From contig JAKSIS010000024.1 of the NCBI GenBank assembly GCA_024398665.1, positions 1 through 34,896 of the forward strand: a stretch of DNA of 34,896 bases, in the 5' to 3' direction. Below are positions 8,970 through 16,732 of the stretch, piece after piece. Origin of the DNA: Bacteroidaceae bacterium (GTDB lineage: Bacteria > Bacteroidota > Bacteroidia > Bacteroidales > Bacteroidaceae). How positions within the stretch are numbered: the stretch's first letter is position 1; each line of letters begins with the position of its first letter. The translations under genes were made by a program, and so were the position numbers. Below the pieces are notes generated by a model that worked only from the letters and a program-made list of their open reading frames with translations, had not been told where the DNA came from and ran no database searches.

Positions 8970-9345
8970 AAAGCTGACCGGTCTGCCGCTGTCCCGTTTC
9001 GGGGCTGAGGAAAGTCCGGGCAACACAGGGCATTCCACTTCCCATAAAGAAGCGGCCGGTGACGGCCGGGCAGCGCAGAAGAGAATGACCGCCCGCAAGG
9101 GTAAGGGTGAGAAGGCGGGGCAAGAGCCCACCAGGCCTGCGGTGACGCAGGTGCTGTGCGCACTGGAAGTTGCAAGTTCATGTATACCGGCGTCAGAGGG
9201 CTGCCCGCCCAAGCCGGAGGGTAGAACGCGCGTGTCCCCAAGGGCACGGAGCCACAGCCGGTGACGGCTGGCCAAGATTGATGGCAGACACGGAAAGGTA
9301 CGTGTACCTGTCCGCACAGAACCCGGCTTACAGGTCAGCTTTTTT
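8970..9345 (+). ncRNA. rnpB: RNase P RNA (catalytic subunit, bacterial type A)
   Basis: This is the ribozyme that removes 5' leaders from precursor tRNAs. Diagnostic conserved segments are present at both ends: GAGGAAAGTCCGGGC at 9007-9021 (5' strand of P4 region) and ACAGAACCCGGCTTAC at 9316-9331 (3' strand). The terminal P1 helix forms between AGCTGACC (8972-8979) and GGTCAGCT (9333-9340), and a run of T (9340-9345) completes an intrinsic terminator. The length of about 375 nt is normal. The open frames across it on both strands are arginine- and proline-rich artefacts of structured RNA. The ends are estimated to within a few bases. Confidence 0.95.
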
Positions 9346-9368
9346 ATCGGATTTGCCAAACAGGAAAT

Positions 9369-9896
9369 ATGAAAAGGGTACGCTGTCCCAAATGTGACCA
9401 CTACAACATCTTTGACGAAACCCTCTACCGTGAGGGACAGTCGCTTGTCTTCGAATGCGAAAAGTGCCGTAAGCAGTTCCAGATACGTATAGGCACCAGC
9501 AGACTGGCTGCGACACAGAAGGACGCCAACCGTCTCAAGGAGACAAATGACGCCGGACTGGGTTCAATACTGGTCGTTGAGAACGTATTCGGATACCGCC
9601 AGAGTTTCGCGCTTCAGGAAGGTGACAACGTGATAGGCCGATACAACCCCGGTGACAGGATTACAATCCCGATAGACACCACTGACCGCAGCATGGACCG
9701 CCGTCACTGCGTCATCACCGTAAAGAAGGAGTCCGACGGAACTGTCAGCTACACGCTGAGGGACTTTCCCAGCCTTACCGGCACATTCCTGGGCAACAGA
9801 ATCCTGGGGGACAGGGAACGGGCCAGAATTGAGGATGGAGCAGTCATAACGCTTGGAGCCACAACGATTATCCTTCAGGAACCTGAGCAACAGTAA
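9369..9896 (+). CDS. Zinc-ribbon plus FHA-domain protein
   Basis: A 175-residue cytoplasmic protein. The N-terminus is a zinc ribbon with two CxxC pairs (CPKC, Cys6/Cys9; CEKC, Cys30/Cys33) like the MJ0042-type finger. After a linker comes a forkhead-associated domain (about residues 70-170) with the phosphothreonine-binding landmarks IGRY, MDRRHC and TGTFLGN. FHA domains bind phosphothreonine peptides, so a signalling or scaffold role is likely, but no Ser/Thr kinase gene is in the window. The ATG lies only 23 bases after the rnpB T-run and I see no TAnnTTTG box in the gap, so it may depend on readthrough from rnpB. A bidirectional terminator follows at 9901. Confidence 0.85.
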   Translation: MKRVRCPKCDHYNIFDETLYREGQSLVFECEKCRKQFQIRIGTSRLAATQKDANRLKETNDAGLGSILVVENVFGYRQSFALQEGDNVIGRYNPGDRITIPIDTTDRSMDRRHCVITVKKESDGTVSYTLRDFPSLTGTFLGNRILGDRERARIEDGAVITLGATTIILQEPEQQ

Positions 9897-9900
9897 AATA

Positions 9901-9928
9901 AAAGCGGGACGCCATGACGCCCCGCTTT
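9901..9928. terminator. Bidirectional intrinsic terminator between convergent genes
   Basis: AAAGCGGG (9901-9908) pairs perfectly with CCCGCTTT (9921-9928). The hairpin runs into CATTTTCATATT on the plus strand and into TATTTTACTG on the minus strand. It can close both the FHA gene and the convergent lipoprotein gene. Confidence 0.8.
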
Positions 9929-9949
9929 CATTTTCATATTCCGGTCCAA

Positions 9950-10408
9950 TCACTTCGCCGTACCCTGTGAAAGGATGCAGACCTTGAATCTGAAATCATC
10001 CAGACGGTAAACCTTGAAGTCCTCCCACTCCACGACAAGCGTAATCATACCCTCATCGACATCGAACCTTATGTTCTGCATGAGTTTCTGGCCTGATTCA
10101 TTCTTTACGGGATAAACATAAGGCAGAATATTGTCACGACCCGTTGCATCTACCAGATAAACCAGAACGGCGCCCTTGTCAAGCACTGCTTTGTTCACCT
10201 CGGGGAATTTGAATTCCTGATACACATAGCACCCGGGCTTGCCTTCTACACCATCAATCTTCCAGTCACGGCCCATGGCGTCAATATAGTCAGTGAACAT
10301 CTCCACTCCGGGTCTTACAACTTCAAAAGTCTCATATGTTCTGTATACGTCTCCGCAGCTGCAGAAAAGCAGTAACGCTGCGAACAGGGGGGCGATCATC
10401 TTTTTCAT
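9950..10408 (-). CDS. Small lipoprotein of unknown function
   Basis: A 152-residue protein starting at ATG 10408 (MKKMIAPLFAALLLFCSCGD). A short basic N-region, hydrophobic core and lipobox (LLFCSC) indicate an envelope lipoprotein. The longer frame from 10447 would put 13 residues ahead of the signal peptide and is unlikely. The mature part is a soluble domain rich in beta-strand pattern (VVRPGVEMF, CYVYQEFKFP, GMITLVVEWEDFKVYRLDDF). I do not recognise a named family, although small lipoproteins of this kind are frequent in Bacteroidales. A terminator-like hairpin separates it from the upstream TonB-C gene, so it probably has its own promoter, which I could not find. Confidence 0.75.
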   Translation of the reverse strand: MKKMIAPLFAALLLFCSCGDVYRTYETFEVVRPGVEMFTDYIDAMGRDWKIDGVEGKPGCYVYQEFKFPEVNKAVLDKGAVLVYLVDATGRDNILPYVYPVKNESGQKLMQNIRFDVDEGMITLVVEWEDFKVYRLDDFRFKVCILSQGTAK

Positions 10409-10464
10409 AGCTGTAACTTTTTTAAGGTTTCTACATATAGTAAGCAATGATTACGGAAAAGTTA

Positions 10465-10487
10465 AACGGCGCCCCGAGGCAGCCGTT
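10465..10487 (-). terminator. Probable terminator after the TonB-C gene
   Basis: On the minus strand AACGGC-T-GCC, a TCGG loop, then GGC-GCCGTT forms a 9-bp stem with one bulge, followed by TAACTTTTCC. It lies 30 bases beyond the stop at 10517. The U-tract is imperfect. Confidence 0.5.
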
Positions 10488-10516
10488 CATTTTATGTCTT
10501 TTTATAATTTCAAAAA

Positions 10517-10975
10517 TCAGTTGTCATAGAAGTCCGAAAGGGCCAGACTGGACTTCTTGTTCCTTGACACCCTTATGTTAAGCGGCATGGAAAGCTTGTA
10601 CCTGACAGGTACGCCGTTCTTGGTGGCAGGAATCCATCTGGGCATGGCCTTGAGAAGGCGCAGTATCTCATCATCAACTGAGAAGTCCAGTCCCTGAAGT
10701 ATACCGACATTGGTAATGTCACCTGACCTTTCTACTGTGAATTCAACTTCCATGGTGCCGTTGACAGAACGCTTTGCCGCCTGTTCCGGATATGCGAAAT
10801 TGTCTGAAATATACTGATAAAGTGCCGAAATTCCGCCACGGAAAGAAGGCTGTACAATGACATCGGCCTTTGTGGTATCCTGAACTGCAGCCTTGTTTTC
10901 CTTATCCTGTGCATATGACATGCCGCATACCAGCAACGCAAGAAGAAGGACCTGGATCTTTTTCAAAAATTTCAT
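10517..10975 (-). CDS. Secreted TonB C-terminal-domain protein
   Basis: A 152-residue protein with a signal peptide (KIQVLLLALLVCGMSYAQ, cleavage near residue 22) and a TonB_C domain (about residues 45-140). The domain shows the family pattern: an opening FRGGISALYQYISDNFAYPE, then GTMEVEFTVERSGDI, VDDEILRLLKAMPRWIPA and GVPVRYKLSMPLNI. Classical TonB is a long inner-membrane protein with a proline-rich spacer. This one has only a cleavable signal and the periplasmic domain, and no ExbB/ExbD gene is adjacent. It may be a free periplasmic partner for outer-membrane receptors or other proteins rather than an energy transducer. A promoter box lies at 11012-11005. Confidence 0.85.
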   Translation of the reverse strand: MKFLKKIQVLLLALLVCGMSYAQDKENKAAVQDTTKADVIVQPSFRGGISALYQYISDNFAYPEQAAKRSVNGTMEVEFTVERSGDITNVGILQGLDFSVDDEILRLLKAMPRWIPATKNGVPVRYKLSMPLNIRVSRNKKSSLALSDFYDN

Positions 10976-11004
10976 TTCAAATTGCCATTTTTTGTTTCCG
11001 GGCG

Positions 11005-11012
11005 CAAAATTA
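11005..11012 (-). promoter_or_regulatory. -7 promoter box of the TonB-C gene
   Basis: TAATTTTG on the minus strand, about 30 bases before the ATG at 10975. No -33 TTTG is evident. The DNA between here and the rlmD stop at 11221 holds no gene that I can support. Confidence 0.55.
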
Positions 11013-11220
11013 CACCTTTTTCCGGCTCATTGATACGCTTCCGGAAACCGTTTCACACATTTTATAGTCACAACAGCCGCATGTTAAGCAGACGCACCGG
11101 CTTTTAACATCTTTTTGACCGGATAAACGGGCATTAGTTTAACTGCAGGCACTGCAAAACTATGTGAAAAAGATATAGAGAGGGACGTCATGGGCGTTGC
11201 AAAAACGTTGCAATTTCACG

Positions 11221-12654
11221 TCAGCGGCGTTCCAGAACGGTGATAACCTCAACATGCTGCGTGTGCGGGAACATGTCAACCGGCTGGACGGCAGTCACAT
11301 TATAGTTACAGTCCAGCATGGCCACATCACGGGCCTGGGTGGCCGGATTGCAGCTTACATAGACAATGCGTCTGGGGTTGGCTGCCAGAATGACATCAAT
11401 CACATCCTTGTGCATACCCACCCTGGGCGGGTCTGTCACAATGACATCGGGCGTTCCATGTTCAGCTATGAAGGCGGCATTCAGGACATCCTTCATGTCA
11501 CCGGCAAAGAACAGGGTGTTTCCTATACCGTTGATTGAGGCATTGATCCTGGCATCCTCAATGGCTTCAGGAACATATTCAATTCCTACAACTTTCCTTA
11601 CACCGCCGGCCAGGAACTGGGCTATGGTTCCGGTACCCGTATAGAGATCATAGACCACATCGTCAGGATTCAGCCCGGCCAGTTCCCTCACCTTGGAATA
11701 CAGCCTGTATGCCTGACGGCTGTTTGTCTGGAAGAATGACTTGGGACCTATTTTGAAACGAAGGTTCTCCATTGTCTCATATATGAATTCCTCACCCCGG
11801 AACACCTTGACGTCAAGGTCGCCGAACGTGTCGTTGCACTTGTTGTTGACCACGTATAGAAGCGAAGTGATTTCAGGAAAAGAATCTGACAGATGCTGCA
11901 TGAGCCCCATGAACTGCGACTCCTGCCCGGCGTTCATTATCTTGGCCTGGACCAGCACCATTATCTGCCCGGTGGTCACCACCCTTACCATCATATCCCT
12001 GAGCACGCCCTCCTGGGAACGCAGATTGATGAAAGGAATGCCGTGAGCAACGGCATATTCATATGCTGAATTCCTGATTCTGTCCGATACGGCATCCTGC
12101 AGCCAGCATTCGTTTATATGGAGAACCTTGTCGAATGCGCCTGGTATATGGAAGCCCAGACCGGGCTGTTTGCGCGCGTTCTCATCGGCTGCAGCATCAA
12201 GTGAATCAAGTTCTTCCTGTGTCAGCCAGCGCATGTTGCTGAAAGAATACTCCAGTTTGTTGCGGTAGCGGACGGTCTCCTGAGAACCGAGTATCGGACT
12301 TATTTCAGGCAGTTCGACCTTGGCAATACGGGTCAGGCAGTCAGTGACCTGTTTCTGTTTGAACCTGAGCTGCTCCTCATAGGGCAGGTTCTGCCACTTG
12401 CAGCCGCCGCAAATGCCGAAATGGCTGCAGAACGGAACGGCGCGCACCGGTGACAGCTGCCTGAAACCCACCACTACAGCTTCAGCGTAGTTGTGTTTCT
12501 TCTTCAGTATCTTGAGATCAACCACGTCACCTGGAACGGCGAACGGCACGAATACGACCAGGTCATCTATACGGACCAGTGACTTACCTTCTGCAGCGAC
12601 GTCAGTGATTGTGACGCCTTCAATTACGGGCTGCTCCTTCTTCTTTTTCGACAT
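11221..12654 (-). CDS. rlmD: 23S rRNA (uracil-C5)-methyltransferase, RlmD/RumA family
   Basis: A 477-residue SAM-dependent enzyme of the RlmD/TrmA family, which makes 5-methyluridine in 23S rRNA. An N-terminal TRAM RNA-binding domain (about residues 8-66) is followed by iron-sulfur cluster cysteines Cys76, Cys82 and Cys85 (CSHFGICGGC), with a fourth probably at Cys183. The Rossmann methyltransferase domain has VYDLYTGTGTIAQFLA, DPPRVGMH and the catalytic-cysteine motif YVSCNPATQARD near the C-terminus. Bacteroidota carry several paralogues of this family, so the exact target uridine (1939 or 747) is inferred from the family. A textbook promoter precedes it, and it appears monocistronic. Confidence 0.9.
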   Translation of the reverse strand: MSKKKKEQPVIEGVTITDVAAEGKSLVRIDDLVVFVPFAVPGDVVDLKILKKKHNYAEAVVVGFRQLSPVRAVPFCSHFGICGGCKWQNLPYEEQLRFKQKQVTDCLTRIAKVELPEISPILGSQETVRYRNKLEYSFSNMRWLTQEELDSLDAAADENARKQPGLGFHIPGAFDKVLHINECWLQDAVSDRIRNSAYEYAVAHGIPFINLRSQEGVLRDMMVRVVTTGQIMVLVQAKIMNAGQESQFMGLMQHLSDSFPEITSLLYVVNNKCNDTFGDLDVKVFRGEEFIYETMENLRFKIGPKSFFQTNSRQAYRLYSKVRELAGLNPDDVVYDLYTGTGTIAQFLAGGVRKVVGIEYVPEAIEDARINASINGIGNTLFFAGDMKDVLNAAFIAEHGTPDVIVTDPPRVGMHKDVIDVILAANPRRIVYVSCNPATQARDVAMLDCNYNVTAVQPVDMFPHTQHVEVITVLERR

Positions 12655-12674
12655 GACTGTGATATATGCGTCTG

Positions 12675-12706
12675 CAAAGGTAGCCCATTTGCCGTGTCAG
12701 GCCAAA
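12675..12706 (-). promoter_or_regulatory. Consensus Bacteroidota promoter of rlmD
   Basis: On the minus strand TTTG (12706-12703), exactly 20 bases, then TACCTTTG (12682-12675). This is a full match to TTTG-N20-TAnnTTTG and lies 20 bases before the ATG at 12654. Confidence 0.8.
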
Positions 12707-12777
12707 ACATTGTGTATTTTAACACTGCGCCCGGGAATTTCAACCGTATAAAAAGAACATATTTAATAATAAATGTC

Positions 12778-12801
12778 TACCTTTGCACCCGCTTTTGCGG
12801 G
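12778..12801 (+). promoter_or_regulatory. ppdK -7 box and 5'-terminal hairpin
   Basis: TACCTTTG (12778-12785) matches the -7 consensus. Immediately after it, CCCGC-TTTT-GCGGG (12788-12801) forms a compact hairpin at or next to the predicted start (about 12791), leaving a leader of roughly 65 bases. The box lies downstream of the longest possible start codon (12773), which excludes that start. Confidence 0.6.
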
Positions 12802-12856
12802 AATTGTTCCCCACCGGCAAGAGATACAACAACACAAACAATACATAAACAGTTTT

Positions 12857-15583
12857 ATGAGCGAAAAAAGAGTTTACAAGTTCGGAAACGGACAGGCTGA
12901 GGGCAATGCCCAGATGCGCAATCTCCTTGGCGGCAAAGGCGCCAATGTAGCCGAGATGAACCTGATTGGACTTCCCGTCCCTCCAGGATTCACAATCACA
13001 ACTGACGTTTGTAACGAATACTACAAGATTGGACGCGACAAGGTTGTGGCCATTCTTAAGGACGATGTCGAGGAGGCTATCCGTCATATCGAGAAACTGA
13101 TGAACTCAAAGTTCGGTGATGTCCAGAACCCTCTGCTGGTTTCTGTACGTTCAGGCGCCCGCGCTTCTATGCCCGGCATGATGGACACCATCCTGAACCT
13201 TGGTCTGAATGACGAAGTTGTCGAGGGTCTGGCAAAGAAGACCGGCAACCCGCACTTCGCATGGGACAGCTACCGCCGTTTCGTACAGATGTACGGTGAC
13301 GTCGTACTTGGCATGAAGCCGGTTTCAAAGACCGATGTCGATCCGTTCGAGGCCATCATCGAGAAGGTCAAGGAAGAGAGCGGCGTTGTTCTTGACAAGG
13401 ACCTGAGCGTCGATGACCTGAAGAAACTTGTCGTGCTGTTCAAGACAGCAGTCAAGGAACGCACAGGCCAGGACTTCCCGACCAGTGCAATGGACCAGCT
13501 GTGGGGTGCAATCTGCGCAGTGTTCGGTTCATGGAACAACGAGCGCGCCATCCTGTACCGCAAGATGGAAGGAATTCCTGACGAATGGGGTACTGCCGTA
13601 TCGGTCATGGCAATGGTATTCGGCAACATGGGTGACACATCGGCAACAGGCGTATGCTTCAGCCGTGACGCCGCCACCGGTGAGAACCTGTTCAACGGCG
13701 AATATCTGGTCAATGCACAGGGTGAGGATGTCGTAGCCGGCATACGCACACCGCAGCAGATCACAATAGAAGGTTCAAAGCGCTGGGCAAAGCTTGCAGG
13801 CGTATCTGAAGAGGAGCGCGCCTCAAAGTATCCTTCAATGGAAGAGGCAATGCCTGAGATCTACAAGCAGCTGGATGAACTCCAGAACAAGCTTGAGAAC
13901 CACTACCACGACATGCAGGACATGGAGTTCACCGTACAGGAAGGCAAGCTGTGGTTCCTCCAGACCCGTAACGGAAAGCGCACCGGTACCGCAATGGTGA
14001 AGATCGCCATGGACCTGATGCACGAAGGACTCATTGACGAGAAGACCGCCATCCAGCGCTGCGAACCGCAGAAGCTTGACGAACTGCTCCACCCCGTATT
14101 TGACAAGAACGCCCTGAAGAAGGCCAAGGTCCTGACAACCGGTCTGCCCGCATCACCCGGTGCAGCCTGCGGTCAGATTGTCTTCAACGCCGATGACGCC
14201 GAGGCATGGCACAAGAACGGCCACAAGGTAGTCATGGTACGTATCGAGACTTCTCCTGAAGACCTTGCCGGAATGGCAGCCGCTGAAGGTATCCTTACCT
14301 GCCGCGGCGGTATGACCAGCCACGCTGCAGTCGTTGCACGCGGCATGGGCAAGTGCTGCGTATCAGGCGCAGGCGCCCTGTCTATTGACTATGTGAAGAA
14401 GACCGTCAAGATTGAGGACGTTGTCCTGAAGGAAGGTGACTACATTTCAATAAACGGTTCCACCGGTCAGGTTCTCATGGGCCAGATCGAGACCAAGGCC
14501 GCAGAAATAAGCGGTGACTTTGCAGAACTGATGGATCTGTGCAACAAATACACACGTCTTGTCGTACGCACCAACGCCGACACCCCGCATGATGCACAGG
14601 TAGCACGCCAGTTCGGTGCCGTAGGTATCGGCCTGTGCCGTACTGAGCACATGTTCTTTGAGGGCGAGAAGATCAAGGCAATGCGTGAGATGATCCTTGC
14701 CGAAAACAAGGAAGGTCGTGAGAAGGCTCTTGAGAAGCTGCTCCCCTACCAGACAAAGGACTTCTACGGAATCCTTCTGGCCATGGACGGTCTGCCCGTG
14801 AACATCCGTCTGCTTGATCCCCCATTGCACGAATTCGTTCCCCACGATGTAAAGGGACAGCAGGAAATGGCCGAGGCCATGGGTACCACTCTCGAAGCCA
14901 TCAAGGCACGCGTAGCCGCTCTGGCCGAGAACAACCCGATGCTGGGTCACCGTGGATGCCGTCTTGGCAACACCTATCCTGAAATCACCGAAATGCAGAC
15001 CAAGGCCATCATCGGCGCTGCCATCCAGCTTCGCAAGGAGGGCAAGAATCCGATGCCCGAAATCATGGTTCCTCTGGTAGGCAAGCACTACGAGTTCGAA
15101 CAGCAGGAGGAAATCATCCGCTCAACAGCTGCCAAGCTGTTCCAGGAGGAAGGTGTCGAGCCGTTCGAATTCAAGGTCGGTACAATGATTGAGATTCCGC
15201 GTGCAGCCCTGACAGCCGATGCAGTTGCAGCCCGCGCCGAATACTTCTCATTCGGTACGAATGACCTTACACAGATGACATTCGGTTACTCACGTGACGA
15301 TATCGCTTCATTCCTCCCGGTTTATCTGGAGAAGAAGATCCTGAAGGTTGACCCGTTCCAGGTACTTGACCAGAAGGGCGTAGGCCAGCTCATCAAGATG
15401 GCCGTCGAGAAGGGCCGTTCAGTACGTCCCGAACTCAAGTGCGGTATCTGCGGCGAACACGGCGGCGAACCTTCATCAGTCAAGTTCTGCGACAAGGTCG
15501 GTCTGAACTACGTGAGCTGCTCACCGTTCCGCGTTCCCATTGCACGTCTGGCTGCCGCTCAGGGTGCTATTGAGAACAAGTAA
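12857..15583 (+). CDS. ppdK: Pyruvate, phosphate dikinase
   Basis: A 908-residue enzyme that reversibly converts pyruvate, ATP and phosphate to phosphoenolpyruvate, AMP and diphosphate. It runs at the PEP/pyruvate node in glycolysis or gluconeogenesis. Domains in order: N-terminal ATP-grasp (GGKGANVAEM, SVRSGARASMPGMMDT), the swivelling phosphohistidine domain (GGMTSHAAVVARG, His489), and the C-terminal PEP/pyruvate TIM barrel (FGTNDLTQMTFG; catalytic Cys865 in CGICGEHGG). Both catalytic residues are shifted by the same 34 positions from Clostridium symbiosum PPDK (His455, Cys831), so the architecture is intact. I use ATG 12857 (MSEKRVYKFGNG) because the earlier frame start precedes the promoter. 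Codon use is heavily biased to C-ending codons, suggesting high expression. Confidence 0.96.
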   Translation: MSEKRVYKFGNGQAEGNAQMRNLLGGKGANVAEMNLIGLPVPPGFTITTDVCNEYYKIGRDKVVAILKDDVEEAIRHIEKLMNSKFGDVQNPLLVSVRSGARASMPGMMDTILNLGLNDEVVEGLAKKTGNPHFAWDSYRRFVQMYGDVVLGMKPVSKTDVDPFEAIIEKVKEESGVVLDKDLSVDDLKKLVVLFKTAVKERTGQDFPTSAMDQLWGAICAVFGSWNNERAILYRKMEGIPDEWGTAVSVMAMVFGNMGDTSATGVCFSRDAATGENLFNGEYLVNAQGEDVVAGIRTPQQITIEGSKRWAKLAGVSEEERASKYPSMEEAMPEIYKQLDELQNKLENHYHDMQDMEFTVQEGKLWFLQTRNGKRTGTAMVKIAMDLMHEGLIDEKTAIQRCEPQKLDELLHPVFDKNALKKAKVLTTGLPASPGAACGQIVFNADDAEAWHKNGHKVVMVRIETSPEDLAGMAAAEGILTCRGGMTSHAAVVARGMGKCCVSGAGALSIDYVKKTVKIEDVVLKEGDYISINGSTGQVLMGQIETKAAEISGDFAELMDLCNKYTRLVVRTNADTPHDAQVARQFGAVGIGLCRTEHMFFEGEKIKAMREMILAENKEGREKALEKLLPYQTKDFYGILLAMDGLPVNIRLLDPPLHEFVPHDVKGQQEMAEAMGTTLEAIKARVAALAENNPMLGHRGCRLGNTYPEITEMQTKAIIGAAIQLRKEGKNPMPEIMVPLVGKHYEFEQQEEIIRSTAAKLFQEEGVEPFEFKVGTMIEIPRAALTADAVAARAEYFSFGTNDLTQMTFGYSRDDIASFLPVYLEKKILKVDPFQVLDQKGVGQLIKMAVEKGRSVRPELKCGICGEHGGEPSSVKFCDKVGLNYVSCSPFRVPIARLAAAQGAIENK

Positions 15584-15617
15584 ACAGAACGACACATCGC
15601 GCTACGGCGCAAAAGAC

Positions 15618-15654
15618 AGTCAGAGCCTTCGAAAAACGAGGGCTCTGACTTTTT
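15618..15654. terminator. Strong intrinsic terminator after ppdK
   Basis: AGTCAGAGCC-T-TCG (15618-15631) pairs with CGA-G-GGCTCTGACT around an A-rich loop, and five T follow (15650-15654). On the minus strand the same stem is followed by TGTCTTTTG, so it may also stop the convergent PBP1A-GlgB operon. Confidence 0.85.
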
Positions 15655-15657
15655 GTG

Positions 15658-15700
15658 TTCAATGGGGACAGTCCCTGTTCAATAGGGACTGTCCCTATTG
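15658..15700. repeat. Tandem palindromic repeat (GGGACwGTCCC unit, x2)
   Basis: Two directly adjacent 20-bp units (15658-15677 and 15678-15697) differ at three bases. Each holds the palindrome GGGACwGTCCC after TTCAAT. Together they form a larger inverted repeat with 17-bp arms (15660-15676 and 15684-15700, one mismatch) and a 7-base spacer. The right unit supplies the stop codon (15697-15695) of the minus-strand gene ending here. It looks like a dispersed extragenic palindrome (REP-like); copy number elsewhere is unknown. Confidence 0.7.
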
Positions 15701-16732
15701 GGCAAAGCGGTAATACCAGTAGTAAGTGTTGTGGAAGTCGATGAAAGTGCTGTTCTTCATGTAGCGTTCCGTCTTGCCCGAAAGGCTGTCCAACAGCCTG
15801 CAGAACTGCTCATATCCGGCACATTCCTCATCGTACTGTTCGGGGAATGAAAGTCTTGCGGCGGAATTGTCCGTCAGGACCAGGGCCTGCATGAAAAATT
15901 CGGGAAGCGCTGCGCTGTAGGCCGATGCGTCAAATATGCTGTCAAAGCGCATGAGATCACGCTCAATCAGGGCGACAGCGGCCAGAATATTGTCCCGGTT
16001 TGCAGAATCGCTCACCGACAGTTCCTTCATTGAGGCGGCAAGCGCCGCGGGATTGCTTATAGGGTAATTGAACAGCAGTTCGCCAATCATGCTGCCGGGA
16101 TTGTCAGCCGGCAGGGCCAGCATGGCCTGAACGCGCATCATGTCAATTTCAGGAGTGCTCTCCTCTTCAAGTTTCCCAATTTCCAGCACCTTATTATAAT
16201 TGCCTTTCTCCATGGCCTTCTCCATCATGAGCTGCCGGTGCAGATTCTCATCGGTATTGGCCAGACTTACGGCCGTGATGAAAAGCAGAAGCATGACTGC
16301 AAGCGTTCCCGCATAACGGCGCTGGGGGCAGTCCATGGGGCTGCGGCGCAGCAGGGAAAGGACCTTGCAGACCAGCAGGACGGCCAGGCAGACTGCAACT
16401 GCAGCAATCCACCTGAGGGCAGGCTGCGGGAACAGGCTGTTGCCGTCAAATCCGCTTATGGCGCCCAAAATGAAGGCCGATGGCACATAGTTCGCCGCAT
16501 ACTGTCCGCCGCTGAACCCGAACAGTTTTCCGCATGGTATGACAAGCAGCATGAGCAGCAAAGTGAGTACAATGGCGACGGGAAGTTTGGGAAGTGACAG
16601 GGAGCCATGCGACAGTGAAGAGAGTGCGGCAGCTGTCAGGTCACCCTGGAAGAACATGAACCAGCAGAATGAGAACAGAAAGAACAGGACTGCGCACAGT
16701 ATCCTTATTGGCCTATCGTTATTTTTTGTCAT
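15695..16732 (-). CDS. Multi-pass membrane protein (DUF6057-like), last gene of the PBP1A-GlgB operon
   Basis: A 345-residue protein from ATG 16732. The N-terminal half has about four hydrophobic helices (CAVLFFLFSFCWFMFF; VAIVLTLLLMLLVIP; IAAVAVCLAVLLVC; GTLAVMLLLFITAVSLA). The C-terminal half is soluble, helical and possibly repeat-like, starting with MEKGNYNKVLEIGKLEEES and ending in an aromatic tail (TYYWYYRFAQ). The WFMFFQGDL opening and aromatic C-terminus recall DUF6057 membrane proteins of Bacteroides, which are usually longer; that match is from memory. The start overlaps the glgB stop in TGATG, so it is probably translationally coupled. The stop codon lies inside a palindromic repeat, so the C-terminus may have been altered by repeat insertion. 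Confidence 0.7.
   Translation of the reverse strand: MTKNNDRPIRILCAVLFFLFSFCWFMFFQGDLTAAALSSLSHGSLSLPKLPVAIVLTLLLMLLVIPCGKLFGFSGGQYAANYVPSAFILGAISGFDGNSLFPQPALRWIAAVAVCLAVLLVCKVLSLLRRSPMDCPQRRYAGTLAVMLLLFITAVSLANTDENLHRQLMMEKAMEKGNYNKVLEIGKLEEESTPEIDMMRVQAMLALPADNPGSMIGELLFNYPISNPAALAASMKELSVSDSANRDNILAAVALIERDLMRFDSIFDASAYSAALPEFFMQALVLTDNSAARLSFPEQYDEECAGYEQFCRLLDSLSGKTERYMKNSTFIDFHNTYYWYYRFAQ

Noticed and set aside
8817-9401. 194-residue frame on the minus strand and a 104-residue plus-strand frame over rnpB
   Set aside because: Both cover the RNase P RNA, whose conserved ends are unmistakable. The translations are proline-, arginine- and serine-rich with no protein-like pattern.
11081-11110. 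Inverted repeat ATGTTAA/TTAACAT followed by CTTTTT on the plus strand
   Set aside because: It looks like a weak terminator, but no plus-strand gene or promoter precedes it. A small RNA cannot be supported.
11137-11216. Other small repeats (TGCAG/CTGCA and two TTGCAA copies) in the 208-base gap before the rlmD stop
   Set aside because: Short self-complementary words of the size expected by chance; no T-run places them as an rlmD terminator.
12773-12856. Extended N-terminus of ppdK
   Set aside because: The start at 12773 lies upstream of the predicted transcription start, and the 28 extra residues do not resemble PPDK.
14447-15088. 213-residue open frame antisense to ppdK
   Set aside because: It arises from the strong codon bias of ppdK. 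It has no promoter box or recognisable protein pattern, and the sense frame is certain.
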